DNA of 64,000 nt from Aurantiacibacter aquimixticola. Its GTDB lineage: Bacteria > Pseudomonadota > Alphaproteobacteria > Sphingomonadales > Sphingomonadaceae. Shown here in pieces: positions 16,428 through 25,194 of the stretch (position 1 is its first letter; each line of letters opens with the position of its first letter). The stretch lies in contig NZ_RAHX01000001.1 in the NCBI RefSeq assembly GCF_003605475.1, positions 1,302,001 through 1,366,000 on the forward strand, read 5' to 3'. The position numbers and the translations under genes are program-made. The notes under the pieces are model-generated. The model saw nothing but the letters and a program-made list of their open reading frames with translations, was not told where the DNA came from and did no database searches.

Positions 16428-17827
16428 CGCACGCTGCCCGCTGGCTCACCGAGCGTGGGCGCGGGATGATCGTCCCGGCTCGTTTTGTCCCATTGCGGTG
16501 CCGCGCCGCGCAGCGTCCGGGCGTAGGCGAAGAGCGCGCGCCTGCCCGCCATGATGGCGATGACGTTCGAAAGCGGGATGCGCAGCACTGCGCGCAGTCC
16601 CTCCATCGCGCCATATTCCCTGGCGGTGAACGCGAAGCGCATCATCGCGCGCCAGCCGAATGCCGCCATGTTGAGAGCCAGCAGCCACCAGAGTGCAGGG
16701 GTGAGTTCCCATGGCCGATCATATCCCGCCCAGTCGAGCACACTGAGGAGCAACGCCAAAGCGAAGAGCAGATATCCCGTCAGCAGTACCAACGCCGATA
16801 ATGGACCGCGCCGGTCGCGCATGCGCATCCAGTGCTCGACCGCGCCGCCGCTCCAGCCGAGCCGGTCCCAGCCCTGGAAAGCGATGCCGTGCATCCACCG
16901 CGATTTCTGGCGAACCGCACCACGCAAGGTGGCCGGGAAATAGGAACGTGTCGCGACCAGCGCGCCATCGTCGCCGCGCACGCGCAGGAATCGCGAGCGG
17001 CCACCTGCGGCGTCGATCCGCAAGCCGAGTTCGTAGTCCTCTGTCAGGGAAAGTCCGGCGAACGGCCCTTCCCCGCCGATCGACATCACGCCCAGCGTGT
17101 CCCGCTTGAAAGCGCAACCGACGCCGGCCGCCGGAATCGCTGCGCCGAGCGCATCGCGCACCATCAGCGCCTTTCCATGGCTCTCGCAAAATTCCTCGAC
17201 ATAATGGCTGCCGACCCAAGGCGATGCCGGGTGGGGCAGCGCAAGGACGGGAAGCTGGACGAACTCGCAATCATCCATGCTGCGATCGATCAGGGCGATT
17301 GCGGCCGCGTCCACCGTATCCTCTGCATCGTGCAGCAGCACGGTGCGCGTATGCTTTCCACTGCGCAGCTCATCCCCCTCCATCGCTGCATAGAGGCGGT
17401 TCAAGCAGTCCGCCTTCGTGGTCGGTCCGTCGCGATCCAGCAGGATCAGCCGAACTCGCGGATCGCCGCCAGCGCCTTCCATTGCGGCGGCCACCGTAGC
17501 CGGGTCGTTGCGATAGCATCCGATGTAGAAGGTCAGTCCATCCTGCGGCCACACCTCGACCATATGCGCGATGGTTCGCCCGATTACGCGCGCTTCCTGC
17601 CAGGCGGGTATCAGTACGGCGATGGGTCCGGAGAGAGCGCGATAGCGCAGGTCGGAGCGGTTGACCGTGTACGTCTTCGCCCGGCCTCGCAGGCGGAGCC
17701 AACCCCAAGCCGCATCCATCGCAAATTCGTCGAGCGCGCCGACAAGGAAGAATGCCCCGGCGAACAGCAGCAATTCGTATTCGGCCAGCGCCAGCCATTC
17801 CAGCGCGGACCAGGCCCCCAGATCCAT
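16424..17827 (-). CDS. NfrB-like family 2 glycosyltransferase, membrane bound
   Basis: A 467-residue protein: one N-terminal membrane segment (about 10-30), a GT-2 domain with IAVLIPAWQEARVIGRTI, LLDRDGPTTKADCLN, a DAED acidic motif (LLHDAEDTVDAAAI), LSLTEDYELGLR and the QKSRWMHG processivity-type motif, then several C-terminal membrane helices. This layout matches the phage N4 receptor component NfrB and related polysaccharide synthases. It lacks the additional C-terminal domain of E. coli NfrB. ATG 17827 is chosen over a longer open reading from 17905. The donor sugar and polymer are unknown. Confidence 0.85.
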   Translation of the reverse strand: MDLGAWSALEWLALAEYELLLFAGAFFLVGALDEFAMDAAWGWLRLRGRAKTYTVNRSDLRYRALSGPIAVLIPAWQEARVIGRTIAHMVEVWPQDGLTFYIGCYRNDPATVAAAMEGAGGDPRVRLILLDRDGPTTKADCLNRLYAAMEGDELRSGKHTRTVLLHDAEDTVDAAAIALIDRSMDDCEFVQLPVLALPHPASPWVGSHYVEEFCESHGKALMVRDALGAAIPAAGVGCAFKRDTLGVMSIGGEGPFAGLSLTEDYELGLRIDAAGGRSRFLRVRGDDGALVATRSYFPATLRGAVRQKSRWMHGIAFQGWDRLGWSGGAVEHWMRMRDRRGPLSALVLLTGYLLFALALLLSVLDWAGYDRPWELTPALWWLLALNMAAFGWRAMMRFAFTAREYGAMEGLRAVLRIPLSNVIAIMAGRRALFAYARTLRGAAPQWDKTSRDDHPAPTLGEPAGSVR

Positions 17828-17961
17828 GCCCCCGATACCCCGCGAATGATGAGATACGTAGTTTTGCGTAGGACTACAGCTTGTCGTTCCGATTGCAACT
17901 TGCATGTCCGGTCACGGCGGAGGCTTGCAATGCGTGGCCCAATCGGGGAAGGGACGCGGCC

Positions 17962-19188
17962 ATGGCACAACCCAGCTTCCTGACGCGCACGGTCCGCAAT
18001 TTCTCCGCCCTGTTCAAGGCCGATGCTTTCGAAGGCATCCTGCTGATAGCCGTCGCGATAACCGCCCTCGTGGTGGCCAATTCAGGCGTGGCGGGAAGCT
18101 ATTTCGAGCTGTTCAACGGTTATCTCTGGCCGAAAGAGACCTTCTACCTCAACACGCTTCACCTGTGGGTGAACGATGGCCTGATGGTGATCTTCTTTTT
18201 CGTCGTCGGACTGGAAGTGAAGCGCGAGCTCATCGCCGGAAATCTCTCCGACCCGAAGGCCCGCAACCTCCCTATCCTCGCCGCCATTGCCGGGATGGCG
18301 TTTCCTGCCGCGCTCTATTTCCTCATCGCCGGTAGCGAACCCGGACTTGCGCGCGGCTGGGCCATCCCCGCTGCCACCGATATCGCTTTCGCAATGGGTG
18401 TCATCGGCCTGCTCGGCACGCGCGTTCCAGCCAGCCTGCGCCTGTTCCTGCTGACCGTCGCCATCGTCGACGATATTGGTGCCGTGGCGATCATCGCGGT
18501 GTTCTACTCCGATCCGAAGATCATGTGGCTGCTCATCTCGCTGGGCGTCTTCATCGGCATGATCGCGATGAACCGGTTCGGCGTTCGCAGCCTCGCAGCC
18601 TTCGTTCTGGCGACGATCGTGCTATGGTATTGCGTCCTCAATTCGGGCGTGCACGCCACCATCGCCGGTGTGCTCGCAGCGTTCACAATTCCCATGCGCT
18701 CCGGCGACGGGCATTCCATGCTCGAAAACGTCGAGCATGCGCTGGTGCCGTGGAGCGCCTATCTGGTGGTCCCGATTTTTGGCTTCGCCAATGCCGGCGT
18801 GAGCCTCGATGGGCTGGGGCTGGACGCATTGCTCGATCCACTGCCGCTCGCCATTGCGACCGGCCTCGTCGTCGGCAAGCAGGTGGGCATTTTTGCCACC
18901 GTGTGGGGCGCAGTGAAGCTTGGCATCGTGGACAAGCCGCCGGGCTGCAACTGGATCGAGATCTGGGGCGTCTGCATCCTGTGCGGTATCGGCTTCACCA
19001 TGAGCCTGTTCATCGGCGAGCTCGCCTTCGAAGGCAGCAGCGATGCCATGCGCTTCCTTCGCGATGAGGCCAAGATCGGCATCCTGACAGGCTCGCTGAT
19101 CTCGGCACTGATGGGTTATACGGTCCTGCGGTTCACCACGGACCGCCCGGAAGCGCAGATCGACGACCCGAAGAGCCCCGTCGTCTGA
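17962..19188 (+). CDS. nhaA: Na+/H+ antiporter NhaA
   Basis: A 408-residue antiporter. Family signatures include FFFVVGLEVKRELI, WAIPAATDIAFAMGV, LFLLTVAIVDDIGAVAIIAVFY (paired Asp of the ion site) and PIFGFANAGVSL. About twelve hydrophobic segments are present and the length is normal. It exchanges cytoplasmic Na+ or Li+ for external protons. ATG 17962 (MAQPSFLTRTVRNF) is chosen; the frame is open to 17881, where the upstream part looks non-coding. It is divergent from the glycosyltransferase. Confidence 0.96.
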   Translation: MAQPSFLTRTVRNFSALFKADAFEGILLIAVAITALVVANSGVAGSYFELFNGYLWPKETFYLNTLHLWVNDGLMVIFFFVVGLEVKRELIAGNLSDPKARNLPILAAIAGMAFPAALYFLIAGSEPGLARGWAIPAATDIAFAMGVIGLLGTRVPASLRLFLLTVAIVDDIGAVAIIAVFYSDPKIMWLLISLGVFIGMIAMNRFGVRSLAAFVLATIVLWYCVLNSGVHATIAGVLAAFTIPMRSGDGHSMLENVEHALVPWSAYLVVPIFGFANAGVSLDGLGLDALLDPLPLAIATGLVVGKQVGIFATVWGAVKLGIVDKPPGCNWIEIWGVCILCGIGFTMSLFIGELAFEGSSDAMRFLRDEAKIGILTGSLISALMGYTVLRFTTDRPEAQIDDPKSPVV

Positions 19189-19206
19189 CGGCGTGGCCTC
19201 GGCGCG

Positions 19207-19506
19207 CTAGTCGGCCTTGGCGACCGGCGCGTCCTCGCCGAGATCTTCGTACCAGGCTTCGACCGGGCCGTTCAGCCTGATCGTGAGCGGGCGGCCCTTG
19301 CGGTCAACCGTCTTACCCGCCTGCACGCGCACCCAGCCTTCGGAAATGCAGTATTCCTCGATATCGATGCGCTCACGCCCCTTGAAGCGGATGGCCACGC
19401 CGCGCTTCAGCTTTTCGGCATCGAAATGCTCCGATTGCGGGTTGATGGACAGGTGATCGGGCGGCGTGTCTGCGCCGGATTTCTCGGAAGTGTTTTCGTC
19501 GCTCAT
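19207..19506 (-). CDS. DUF3297 family protein
   Basis: A 99-residue protein. The core (DHLSINPQSEHFDAEKL, RGVAIRFKGRERIDIEEYCI, SEGWVRVQAGKTVDRKGRPL, IRLNGPVEAWYEDLG) matches DUF3297, a small cytoplasmic family of unknown function. ATG 19506 gives MSDENTSEK, a usual start. It converges with nhaA and lies upstream of the tRNA-Leu gene on the opposite strand. Confidence 0.85.
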   Translation of the reverse strand: MSDENTSEKSGADTPPDHLSINPQSEHFDAEKLKRGVAIRFKGRERIDIEEYCISEGWVRVQAGKTVDRKGRPLTIRLNGPVEAWYEDLGEDAPVAKAD

Positions 19507-19658
19507 GACGAACGCCCCTAACGCCCGGCGGGCAAAAAGCAATCGGTACGCCACGCCCCGTACATGAAGGGGCGAAGTGCGCCTTGCCCTTTACTCGCTC
19601 CCCTTCTATGGGCGGCGCTTCGTGCGCAGGCGACCCCGCCTGCACGGTTCGTCGGGCC

Positions 19659-19743
19659 GCGGGCGTGGCGGAACTGGTAGACGCGCTGGTTTTAGGTACC
19701 AGTATCGAAAGATGTGGGGGTTCGAGTCCCTTCGCCCGCACCA
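19659..19743 (+). tRNA. tRNA-Leu(UAG)
   Basis: A long-variable-arm tRNA of 85 nt including an encoded CCA. The acceptor stem pairs GCGGGCG (19659-19665) with CGCCCGC (19733-19739), discriminator A at 19740 and CCA at 19741-19743. The anticodon arm is CTGGT-TTTAGGT-ACCAG, giving anticodon UAG (codon CUA). The T arm GGGGGTTCGAGTCCCTT is present. It lies 60 bp before tig and may share its transcript. Confidence 0.95.
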
Positions 19744-19803
19744 ATCCGCAGGCCCATCCGGGCTTCGCGAACCGGAAAAGTTGAGTTTGAGCAAAGGCTG
19801 ACA

Positions 19804-21372
19804 ATGCAGATCGTTGAAACCACCAATGAAGGCCTAAAGCGCGCCTACACCGTCACTATCCCCGCCAAGGATATCGATGCCCGCATCGATGCAGAGGTGA
19901 AGAAGGTCGCTCCGCAGGTTCGCATGCCCGGCTTCCGCCCGGGCAAGGTGCCCGCCAATCTCGTGCGCAAGATGCATGGCGAAGCGCTGCACGCCGATGT
20001 GCTGAACAACACGGTGCGCGAATCGGTCGATGGTCTGCTCAAGGACAAGAAGCTGCGCCCGGCGTTGCAGCCCAAGGTCGAAATGACCGACGGCTACGAA
20101 CAGGGCAAGGATGCCGAGCTCAAGGTCGAAGTCGAAGTGCTGCCTGATATCGAGGCGCCTGCGGTCGACGGACTGAAGCTTGAGAAGCTGACCGTGCCGG
20201 TGGACGAGAAGGAGCTCGACGAAGCGCTCGCCAAGATCGCCGAGGGCCAGCAGAGCTACAAGAATGCCGCCAAGTCGAAAAAGGCTGCCGAAGGCGACCA
20301 GCTGATCATCGATTTCGTCGGCCGCGTGGACGGCGAGGAATTCGAAGGCGGCAAGGCCGAAGGCGCGCCGCTGGTGATCGGTTCCGGCCAGTTCATCCCC
20401 GGCTTCGAAGACCAGCTGACCGGTGTGAAAACGGGCGAAGAGAAGACCATCAAGGTCACCTTCCCCGAGGATTACCAGGCCGAGCATCTGGCCGGCAAGG
20501 ATGCTGAATTCGACGTCACCGTCCAGCAGGTGAAAGTGCCTGCCGAAACCAAGGTGGACGAGGATTTCGCCAAGTCGCTCGGCCTCGACAGCCTCGACAA
20601 GCTAAAGGAACTGGTGCGCGGCCAGATCGAGCAGGAAAGCGCCGGTCTTACCCGTACGCAGATGAAGCGGCAGCTGCTCGATACGCTCGCTTCCAATCAC
20701 GATTTCGACGTGCCGCCGACCATGGTGGAAGCCGAATTCGAGCAAATCTGGCAGCAGCTGCAGCAGGAAGCCGCCAAGGACGAGAAGCCGGAAGAGGCGT
20801 TGAAGGAAATCGAAGCCGAGAAGGACGATTACAAGCGCATCGCGGAGCGCCGCGTGCGTCTCGGACTGCTGCTGTCCGAGATCGGCCAGGCCAATGGCGT
20901 CGAGATTTCCAACCAGGAAATGCAGATGCTGATCCAGCAGGCGGCGCAGCAATATCGCCCGGAAGATCGCGACCGTTTCGTCGAATATGTCCGCAAGGAA
21001 CCGATGGCGCAGGCCCAGCTTCGCGCGCCTCTCTATGAGGACAAGGTCGTCGACTTCCTGTTCGACAAGGCAGACGTGACGGAGCGCGAGGTGACGCGCG
21101 AGGAACTCGAAGCTGCGATCGAAGCCGAAGAAGCCGCTCCGGCTCCGGCGAAGAAAAAGGGTCCGGCGAAGAAGAAGGCGCCCGCCAAGAAGACTGAGGC
21201 CAAGAAAGCTCCGGCGAAGAAGGCCGCCGCCAAGAAGGACGACAAGCCTGCTGCCAAGAAGGCACCGGCCAAGAAGGCTGAGGCCGAGAAGAAGCCCGCT
21301 GCGAAGAAGGCTCCCGCCAAAAAGGCTCCGGCCAAGAAGGCCGCTGCGAAAAAGCCTGCCGCGAAGAAGTAA
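19804..21372 (+). CDS. tig: Trigger factor with lysine-rich C-terminal tail
   Basis: A 522-residue ribosome-associated chaperone. Residues about 1-115 form the ribosome-binding domain with the signature region [17 protein letters not shown] PPIase (FKBP-like) domain follows ([36 protein letters not shown]), then the helical C-domain (residues about 250-440). From about residue 446 to the end the protein is a low-complexity tail built on PAKKA/AAKK repeats, about 77 residues beyond the usual family end. ATG 19804 ([15 protein letters not shown]) matches family starts. A clear terminator follows. Confidence 0.96.
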   Translation: MQIVETTNEGLKRAYTVTIPAKDIDARIDAEVKKVAPQVRMPGFRPGKVPANLVRKMHGEALHADVLNNTVRESVDGLLKDKKLRPALQPKVEMTDGYEQGKDAELKVEVEVLPDIEAPAVDGLKLEKLTVPVDEKELDEALAKIAEGQQSYKNAAKSKKAAEGDQLIIDFVGRVDGEEFEGGKAEGAPLVIGSGQFIPGFEDQLTGVKTGEEKTIKVTFPEDYQAEHLAGKDAEFDVTVQQVKVPAETKVDEDFAKSLGLDSLDKLKELVRGQIEQESAGLTRTQMKRQLLDTLASNHDFDVPPTMVEAEFEQIWQQLQQEAAKDEKPEEALKEIEAEKDDYKRIAERRVRLGLLLSEIGQANGVEISNQEMQMLIQQAAQQYRPEDRDRFVEYVRKEPMAQAQLRAPLYEDKVVDFLFDKADVTEREVTREELEAAIEAEEAAPAPAKKKGPAKKKAPAKKTEAKKAPAKKAAAKKDDKPAAKKAPAKKAEAEKKPAAKKAPAKKAPAKKAAAKKPAAKK

Positions 21373-21390
21373 GAGCTACGGCTCGATGAA

Positions 21391-21425
21391 AAGCCCTCCC
21401 CGGCACGCGCCGCGGGGGGCTTTTT
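21391..21425 (+). terminator. Rho-independent terminator of tig
   Basis: AAGCCCTCCCCGGC pairs with GCCGCGGGGGGCTT around a short ACGC loop and is followed by a run of five T. It lies 19 bp after the tig stop. Confidence 0.85.
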
Positions 21426-21434
21426 CGTGCCCGG

Positions 21435-23567
21435 TCAGAAACTGCCGGTCAGGGTCAGCGTGATCGTCTGGCCAAGCGCCCTGCGCCGGTCCTCGGTGAA
21501 GAGGATGGGCGACGTGTCGCGCGGCCCGTCATAAACCGTGCGCAGCAGCGTGTCGCCGCCATTAAAGATATTGCCGAAGCGCAGATTGGCCGTCGCGCCC
21601 AGCACGTCCTTGTGCTCGACGAAGACGGCACCGAATGTGCTCGGGCCATACTGGAAGATCTGTTCCTCCACCCGGAAGACGGGCGCACGCTCGGTATCCT
21701 GGAACGACCAGCCCCAGGCGAAATCGCTACCGGGAACGTCATGGCGAAAATCGAGCTCGATCTCGAACGGGTCGTTGCCGTCGAAGCGGCGCTCCAGCCC
21801 CGTGACAGGATCGAGCAGGGTGGATTCTTCCCATTCCACGCCGATATCCAGCTGCGCGCCGGTGAAGCCGAATGCGCCCAGCTGCGCGGTCGCCACCAGC
21901 ACCGCGCCGCGCCGGGTCGCGCTCTCGAGATTGCCGCGCGCCTCTCCGCCGCCATCGACCGGCACGATGACCAGCAGATCCTCGATTTCCTGATCGAACA
22001 GCGTCAGCGTTGCCGAACCGAAATCGCCGAAATTCTTCGCGATCTGCAGCGTCGTTTCCCAGCTCTGCTGCGGGCGCAGCTCGGCGTTGCCGGCGTTTTC
22101 CTGCTCTTCTGACAAATCCACGCTGGCGAGGAAGTCGCCGAAATCGAGCTGGCCGACGCGCCGCGCGACTTCGAGATTGATGTCGAGCCCGTCCGCCGGA
22201 GCCCAGGCGATGTTTATCGAGCCCTTCGGCCGCTGGAAGCTGCGCGAATTGGCCCGGCCGCCGGTCTGCGAAATCTGCGAATATTCGCCGCCGCCCACCA
22301 GCTGCACGGTCATCGTCTCTGTGACGGGGAAGCCCACGCTGAGCAGCGCCTCGTAGCGATCCTCCCGCACGCCGCCCGCGCCTTCCGGAAAGTCCAGCTC
22401 GACATATTCACCGGCATTGGGATCAAAGGCGAACAACCGCCCGACCTGATCCAGCCGGTTGAACGCCGCCTCTGCCGACAATTGCCAGTCCGCTCCCCAC
22501 ATGCCCCAGCCATATTCGCCGCGCCCGATCCGCTCGCCTTCCTCGGCCACGCGAATGAATTGCGAGCCGCTGGTCGGCAGATCGCCTTCGTCGAGCAGCG
22601 AATTGGAAAGCCTGTCCCGGTAATCGTAGCTTTCGAGCGCGATCAGCTTCAGCTGGCCCGGCCCCAGCGGAAACGATACGTCGCCGCCAAGCTCGTAATA
22701 CCACTCGTCGCTGTCACTGGTGAAACGCTGAAGGAAGGGCAACAGATCGCTGTTGAACGGGCGCGCCTCGCGCTCCTCGAAATCGAAGATCTCGATCCCG
22801 CCGAGCATGTTGATGTTCACGTCGACATTCTCGGCGGGCGTGAAGGAGAAAAAGGCGCTGAGATTGGGCCGGTTGAAGAGGTTGGAGGAGGTGTTGATCC
22901 GCTCATCCACCAGCCCATCGGCATCGGTGATGATCACCGGCCCGACCCGCCCGCGCGCGAAATCGCGATTCTCCAACGCGACCGTGTAATCCACGCCGCC
23001 CAGCGCCCCGGTCAGCGAGATCTCGCCTTCGAACCATTGCGCGGGCGCGGTGCCGAAATTGAGCTCCGGACGCCAGCGAAACTGACCCGACAGGCCGCTT
23101 CGCCGCGTCACGAAATTCGCCACGCGGCCGGACAGGCCGGGAATGTCCAGCGTCGCCCCATCGACGATCTCGATGCGCACCACATTGTCCACCGCGATGC
23201 GGGAAAGCTGATCGGCCGTGCTGGTCGATTTGCTGGAAATGCGCTCCCCGTCGATCAGCAAATTTTCCTGCGCCTGGCCGAAGCCGCGCCCGCCGCCGCC
23301 ACCGCCGCGATCGACATCGAAACCGGGCACCTGCTCGATCAGGTCGAGCGCGTTGCGCGGGGCGAAACGGGCAAAGTCTTCCGGCGTGTAGACCTCGCGC
23401 GCGGCAGCGGCGGATGCGGGCTGCTCTTCAGGCGCGGGCGGCACCTCCACCGCATCGGGCGGCGGTGCGATCTGCTCATCGCCATCCATGTCCTGCGCAT
23501 GCGCGGCGGGCGCGGCCAGAGCCGCGGCCAGCGCGAAGAGCGCAATCGAGGATCGCGTATGAGGCAA
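21435..23567 (-). CDS. TonB-dependent outer membrane receptor (plug plus barrel), copy 1
   Basis: A 710-residue protein with a signal peptide ending AAPAAHAQ. After an acidic/Pro linker, the plug-like domain shows YTPEDFARFAPRNALDLIEQVPGF, LLIDGERISSKS and VRIEIVDGATLDIPGLSG. A large beta-barrel region follows and the protein ends ITLTLTGSF with a terminal Phe. It would take up a scarce ligand with TonB energy. No carboxypeptidase-like extension is seen. It is a close paralogue of the receptor at 25195-27312, with the amidase gene between them on the same strand. The ligand is unknown. Confidence 0.85.
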   Translation of the reverse strand: MPHTRSSIALFALAAALAAPAAHAQDMDGDEQIAPPPDAVEVPPAPEEQPASAAAAREVYTPEDFARFAPRNALDLIEQVPGFDVDRGGGGGGRGFGQAQENLLIDGERISSKSTSTADQLSRIAVDNVVRIEIVDGATLDIPGLSGRVANFVTRRSGLSGQFRWRPELNFGTAPAQWFEGEISLTGALGGVDYTVALENRDFARGRVGPVIITDADGLVDERINTSSNLFNRPNLSAFFSFTPAENVDVNINMLGGIEIFDFEEREARPFNSDLLPFLQRFTSDSDEWYYELGGDVSFPLGPGQLKLIALESYDYRDRLSNSLLDEGDLPTSGSQFIRVAEEGERIGRGEYGWGMWGADWQLSAEAAFNRLDQVGRLFAFDPNAGEYVELDFPEGAGGVREDRYEALLSVGFPVTETMTVQLVGGGEYSQISQTGGRANSRSFQRPKGSINIAWAPADGLDINLEVARRVGQLDFGDFLASVDLSEEQENAGNAELRPQQSWETTLQIAKNFGDFGSATLTLFDQEIEDLLVIVPVDGGGEARGNLESATRRGAVLVATAQLGAFGFTGAQLDIGVEWEESTLLDPVTGLERRFDGNDPFEIELDFRHDVPGSDFAWGWSFQDTERAPVFRVEEQIFQYGPSTFGAVFVEHKDVLGATANLRFGNIFNGGDTLLRTVYDGPRDTSPILFTEDRRRALGQTITLTLTGSF

Positions 23568-23647
23568 GAGAGGGTCTCGAAGCTCCGACAGGACTGGCGC
23601 CCCGCTAGGGCAAATGAGGCGCGCTCACAATCGCTAGCGCGGACTGG

Positions 23648-25153
23648 TCAGTCAGCGTCGGTCGGCCGCCAAGGTTCCCACCGCTCGAAGCTGGGTGCGA
23701 GCGGCGCGATGCTGCGAATGCGCTCATAAGCCGCGCCCGCCTGCAGGATCGCATGATCGTCCCACGCCGCGCCGATGAAAGAGAGGCCGACGGGCAGCCC
23801 CTCGATATGTCCCATCGGCACGGTCAGGTGCGGATATCCGGCGATGGCGGCGAAATTGCCGATGCCGATGCCGCCGCGAAAATTGTCGCCATTGACGAGG
23901 TCCGTCATCCACGCCGGGCCGCGCGTCGGGGCGATGAGGAAAGCAACATCGTGCTCGGCCAGCATCGCGTCGATCCCCTCCGGCCCGGCGAGGCGGAAAC
24001 TGTTTGCGCGTGCAGCTTCATAGGCCTCGCGGTCGGTCGTCTCCGCCGCCATCTCGAAAATGTCCTGTCCGAACCAGCGCATTTCGCTGAGTGCATGGAC
24101 GGCGTTGTAGTCGATCACGTCCTGTAGGGATCGCACCGGGATATCCGCGGGCGAGCCGGCGAGATAGGCGTCCAGCCCCTCGCGAAATTCGTAGAGCAAC
24201 ACGGTGAACTCGTCGCGGCCCATCGCCGGTTCGTTCTGGTGGCGAACATCGACCAGCACCGCGCCCGCGCGGCGCAGATCGGCGAGCGCCTGTTCGTAAA
24301 TCTGACCGAGCGGTTGGTAACCGCCGAACCGATCGCGCATGATGCCGATCCGCACGCCATCGAGCGATGCTTCGCCAAGCCCCGTGGTAAAGTCGAAAGC
24401 AAGATCGCCTTCGCCGATCTCGCCATAATCCGACCCGGCGATGGCGGACAGCAACAGCGCTGCATCGGCAACGCTATTCGCCATCGGCCCCGCCGTGTCC
24501 TGGCTCGCGCTGATCGGGACGATGTGCTGCTGGCTGACGAGGCCGACCGTGGGCTTGAAGCCGACGACGCCATTCACACTGGCGGGGCAGGTGATCGAGC
24601 CGTCAGTCTCCGTGCCGATGGCCGCCCAGGCGAAACCCGCCGCCACCGCCGCGCCGCTGCCGCTGGACGAGCCGCAAGGATTGCGGTCGACGGCGTGCGG
24701 ATTGCGCGTCTGCCCGCCCACGGCGCTCCACCCGCTGGAGCTGTCGGAGCTGCGGAAATTGGCCCATTCGGAAAGATTGGTCTTCCCCAGCACGACGCCG
24801 CCATTGGCGCGCAGCCGCGCAATCAGCGGCGCATCGCGGCCAGTGTCATTGTCCGCAAGCGCGAGACTGCCTGCGGTGGTCGGAAATTCGCGCGTTTCGA
24901 TATTGTCCTTCACCAGCACGGCGCGGCCCTGGAGCGGCCCGATTTCGAGCGCGAGATCCACCTCATGAGCGGGATCTGCATCGTAGGCGATGACCGCGTT
25001 CAGATCCGCTGTCGCCTCGATCCGCGCAATCCGCTCAACATACGTGACGGCATCATCCTGCATGGAACGCTCTGCATTCGGGTCGCCCCGCGCGGCAAGC
25101 GGTGTTCCGATTAGGGTCGAGAAGCCGAATGCGGCCAGCAATAGACGATGCAT
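23648..25153 (-). CDS. Amidase-signature family hydrolase, exported
   Basis: A 501-residue protein with an N-terminal signal-like segment (MHRLLLAAFGFSTLIGTPLAA). The amidase-signature triad is visible: catalytic Lys in AVLVKDNIET, cis-Ser in NPCGSSSGSGAAVAAGF and nucleophile Ser in GTETDGSITCPAS, followed by GVVGFKPTVGLVSQ. These enzymes hydrolyse amide bonds of varied substrates. ATG 25153 is chosen because AGAAGG lies six bases upstream; the frame extends seven codons further. Placement between two TonB receptors suggests processing of a ligand imported by them, which is inference. Confidence 0.9.
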   Translation of the reverse strand: MHRLLLAAFGFSTLIGTPLAARGDPNAERSMQDDAVTYVERIARIEATADLNAVIAYDADPAHEVDLALEIGPLQGRAVLVKDNIETREFPTTAGSLALADNDTGRDAPLIARLRANGGVVLGKTNLSEWANFRSSDSSSGWSAVGGQTRNPHAVDRNPCGSSSGSGAAVAAGFAWAAIGTETDGSITCPASVNGVVGFKPTVGLVSQQHIVPISASQDTAGPMANSVADAALLLSAIAGSDYGEIGEGDLAFDFTTGLGEASLDGVRIGIMRDRFGGYQPLGQIYEQALADLRRAGAVLVDVRHQNEPAMGRDEFTVLLYEFREGLDAYLAGSPADIPVRSLQDVIDYNAVHALSEMRWFGQDIFEMAAETTDREAYEAARANSFRLAGPEGIDAMLAEHDVAFLIAPTRGPAWMTDLVNGDNFRGGIGIGNFAAIAGYPHLTVPMGHIEGLPVGLSFIGAAWDDHAILQAGAAYERIRSIAPLAPSFERWEPWRPTDAD

Positions 25154-25194
25154 CGCGCCCTTCTGCGCGAGCACACTGGCATAGGCAATACCGG

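Noticed and set aside
16832..17983. Plus-strand open frame of 383 residues antisense to the glycosyltransferase
   Set aside because: The minus strand shows conserved GT-2 motifs; the plus frame has no recognisable domain.
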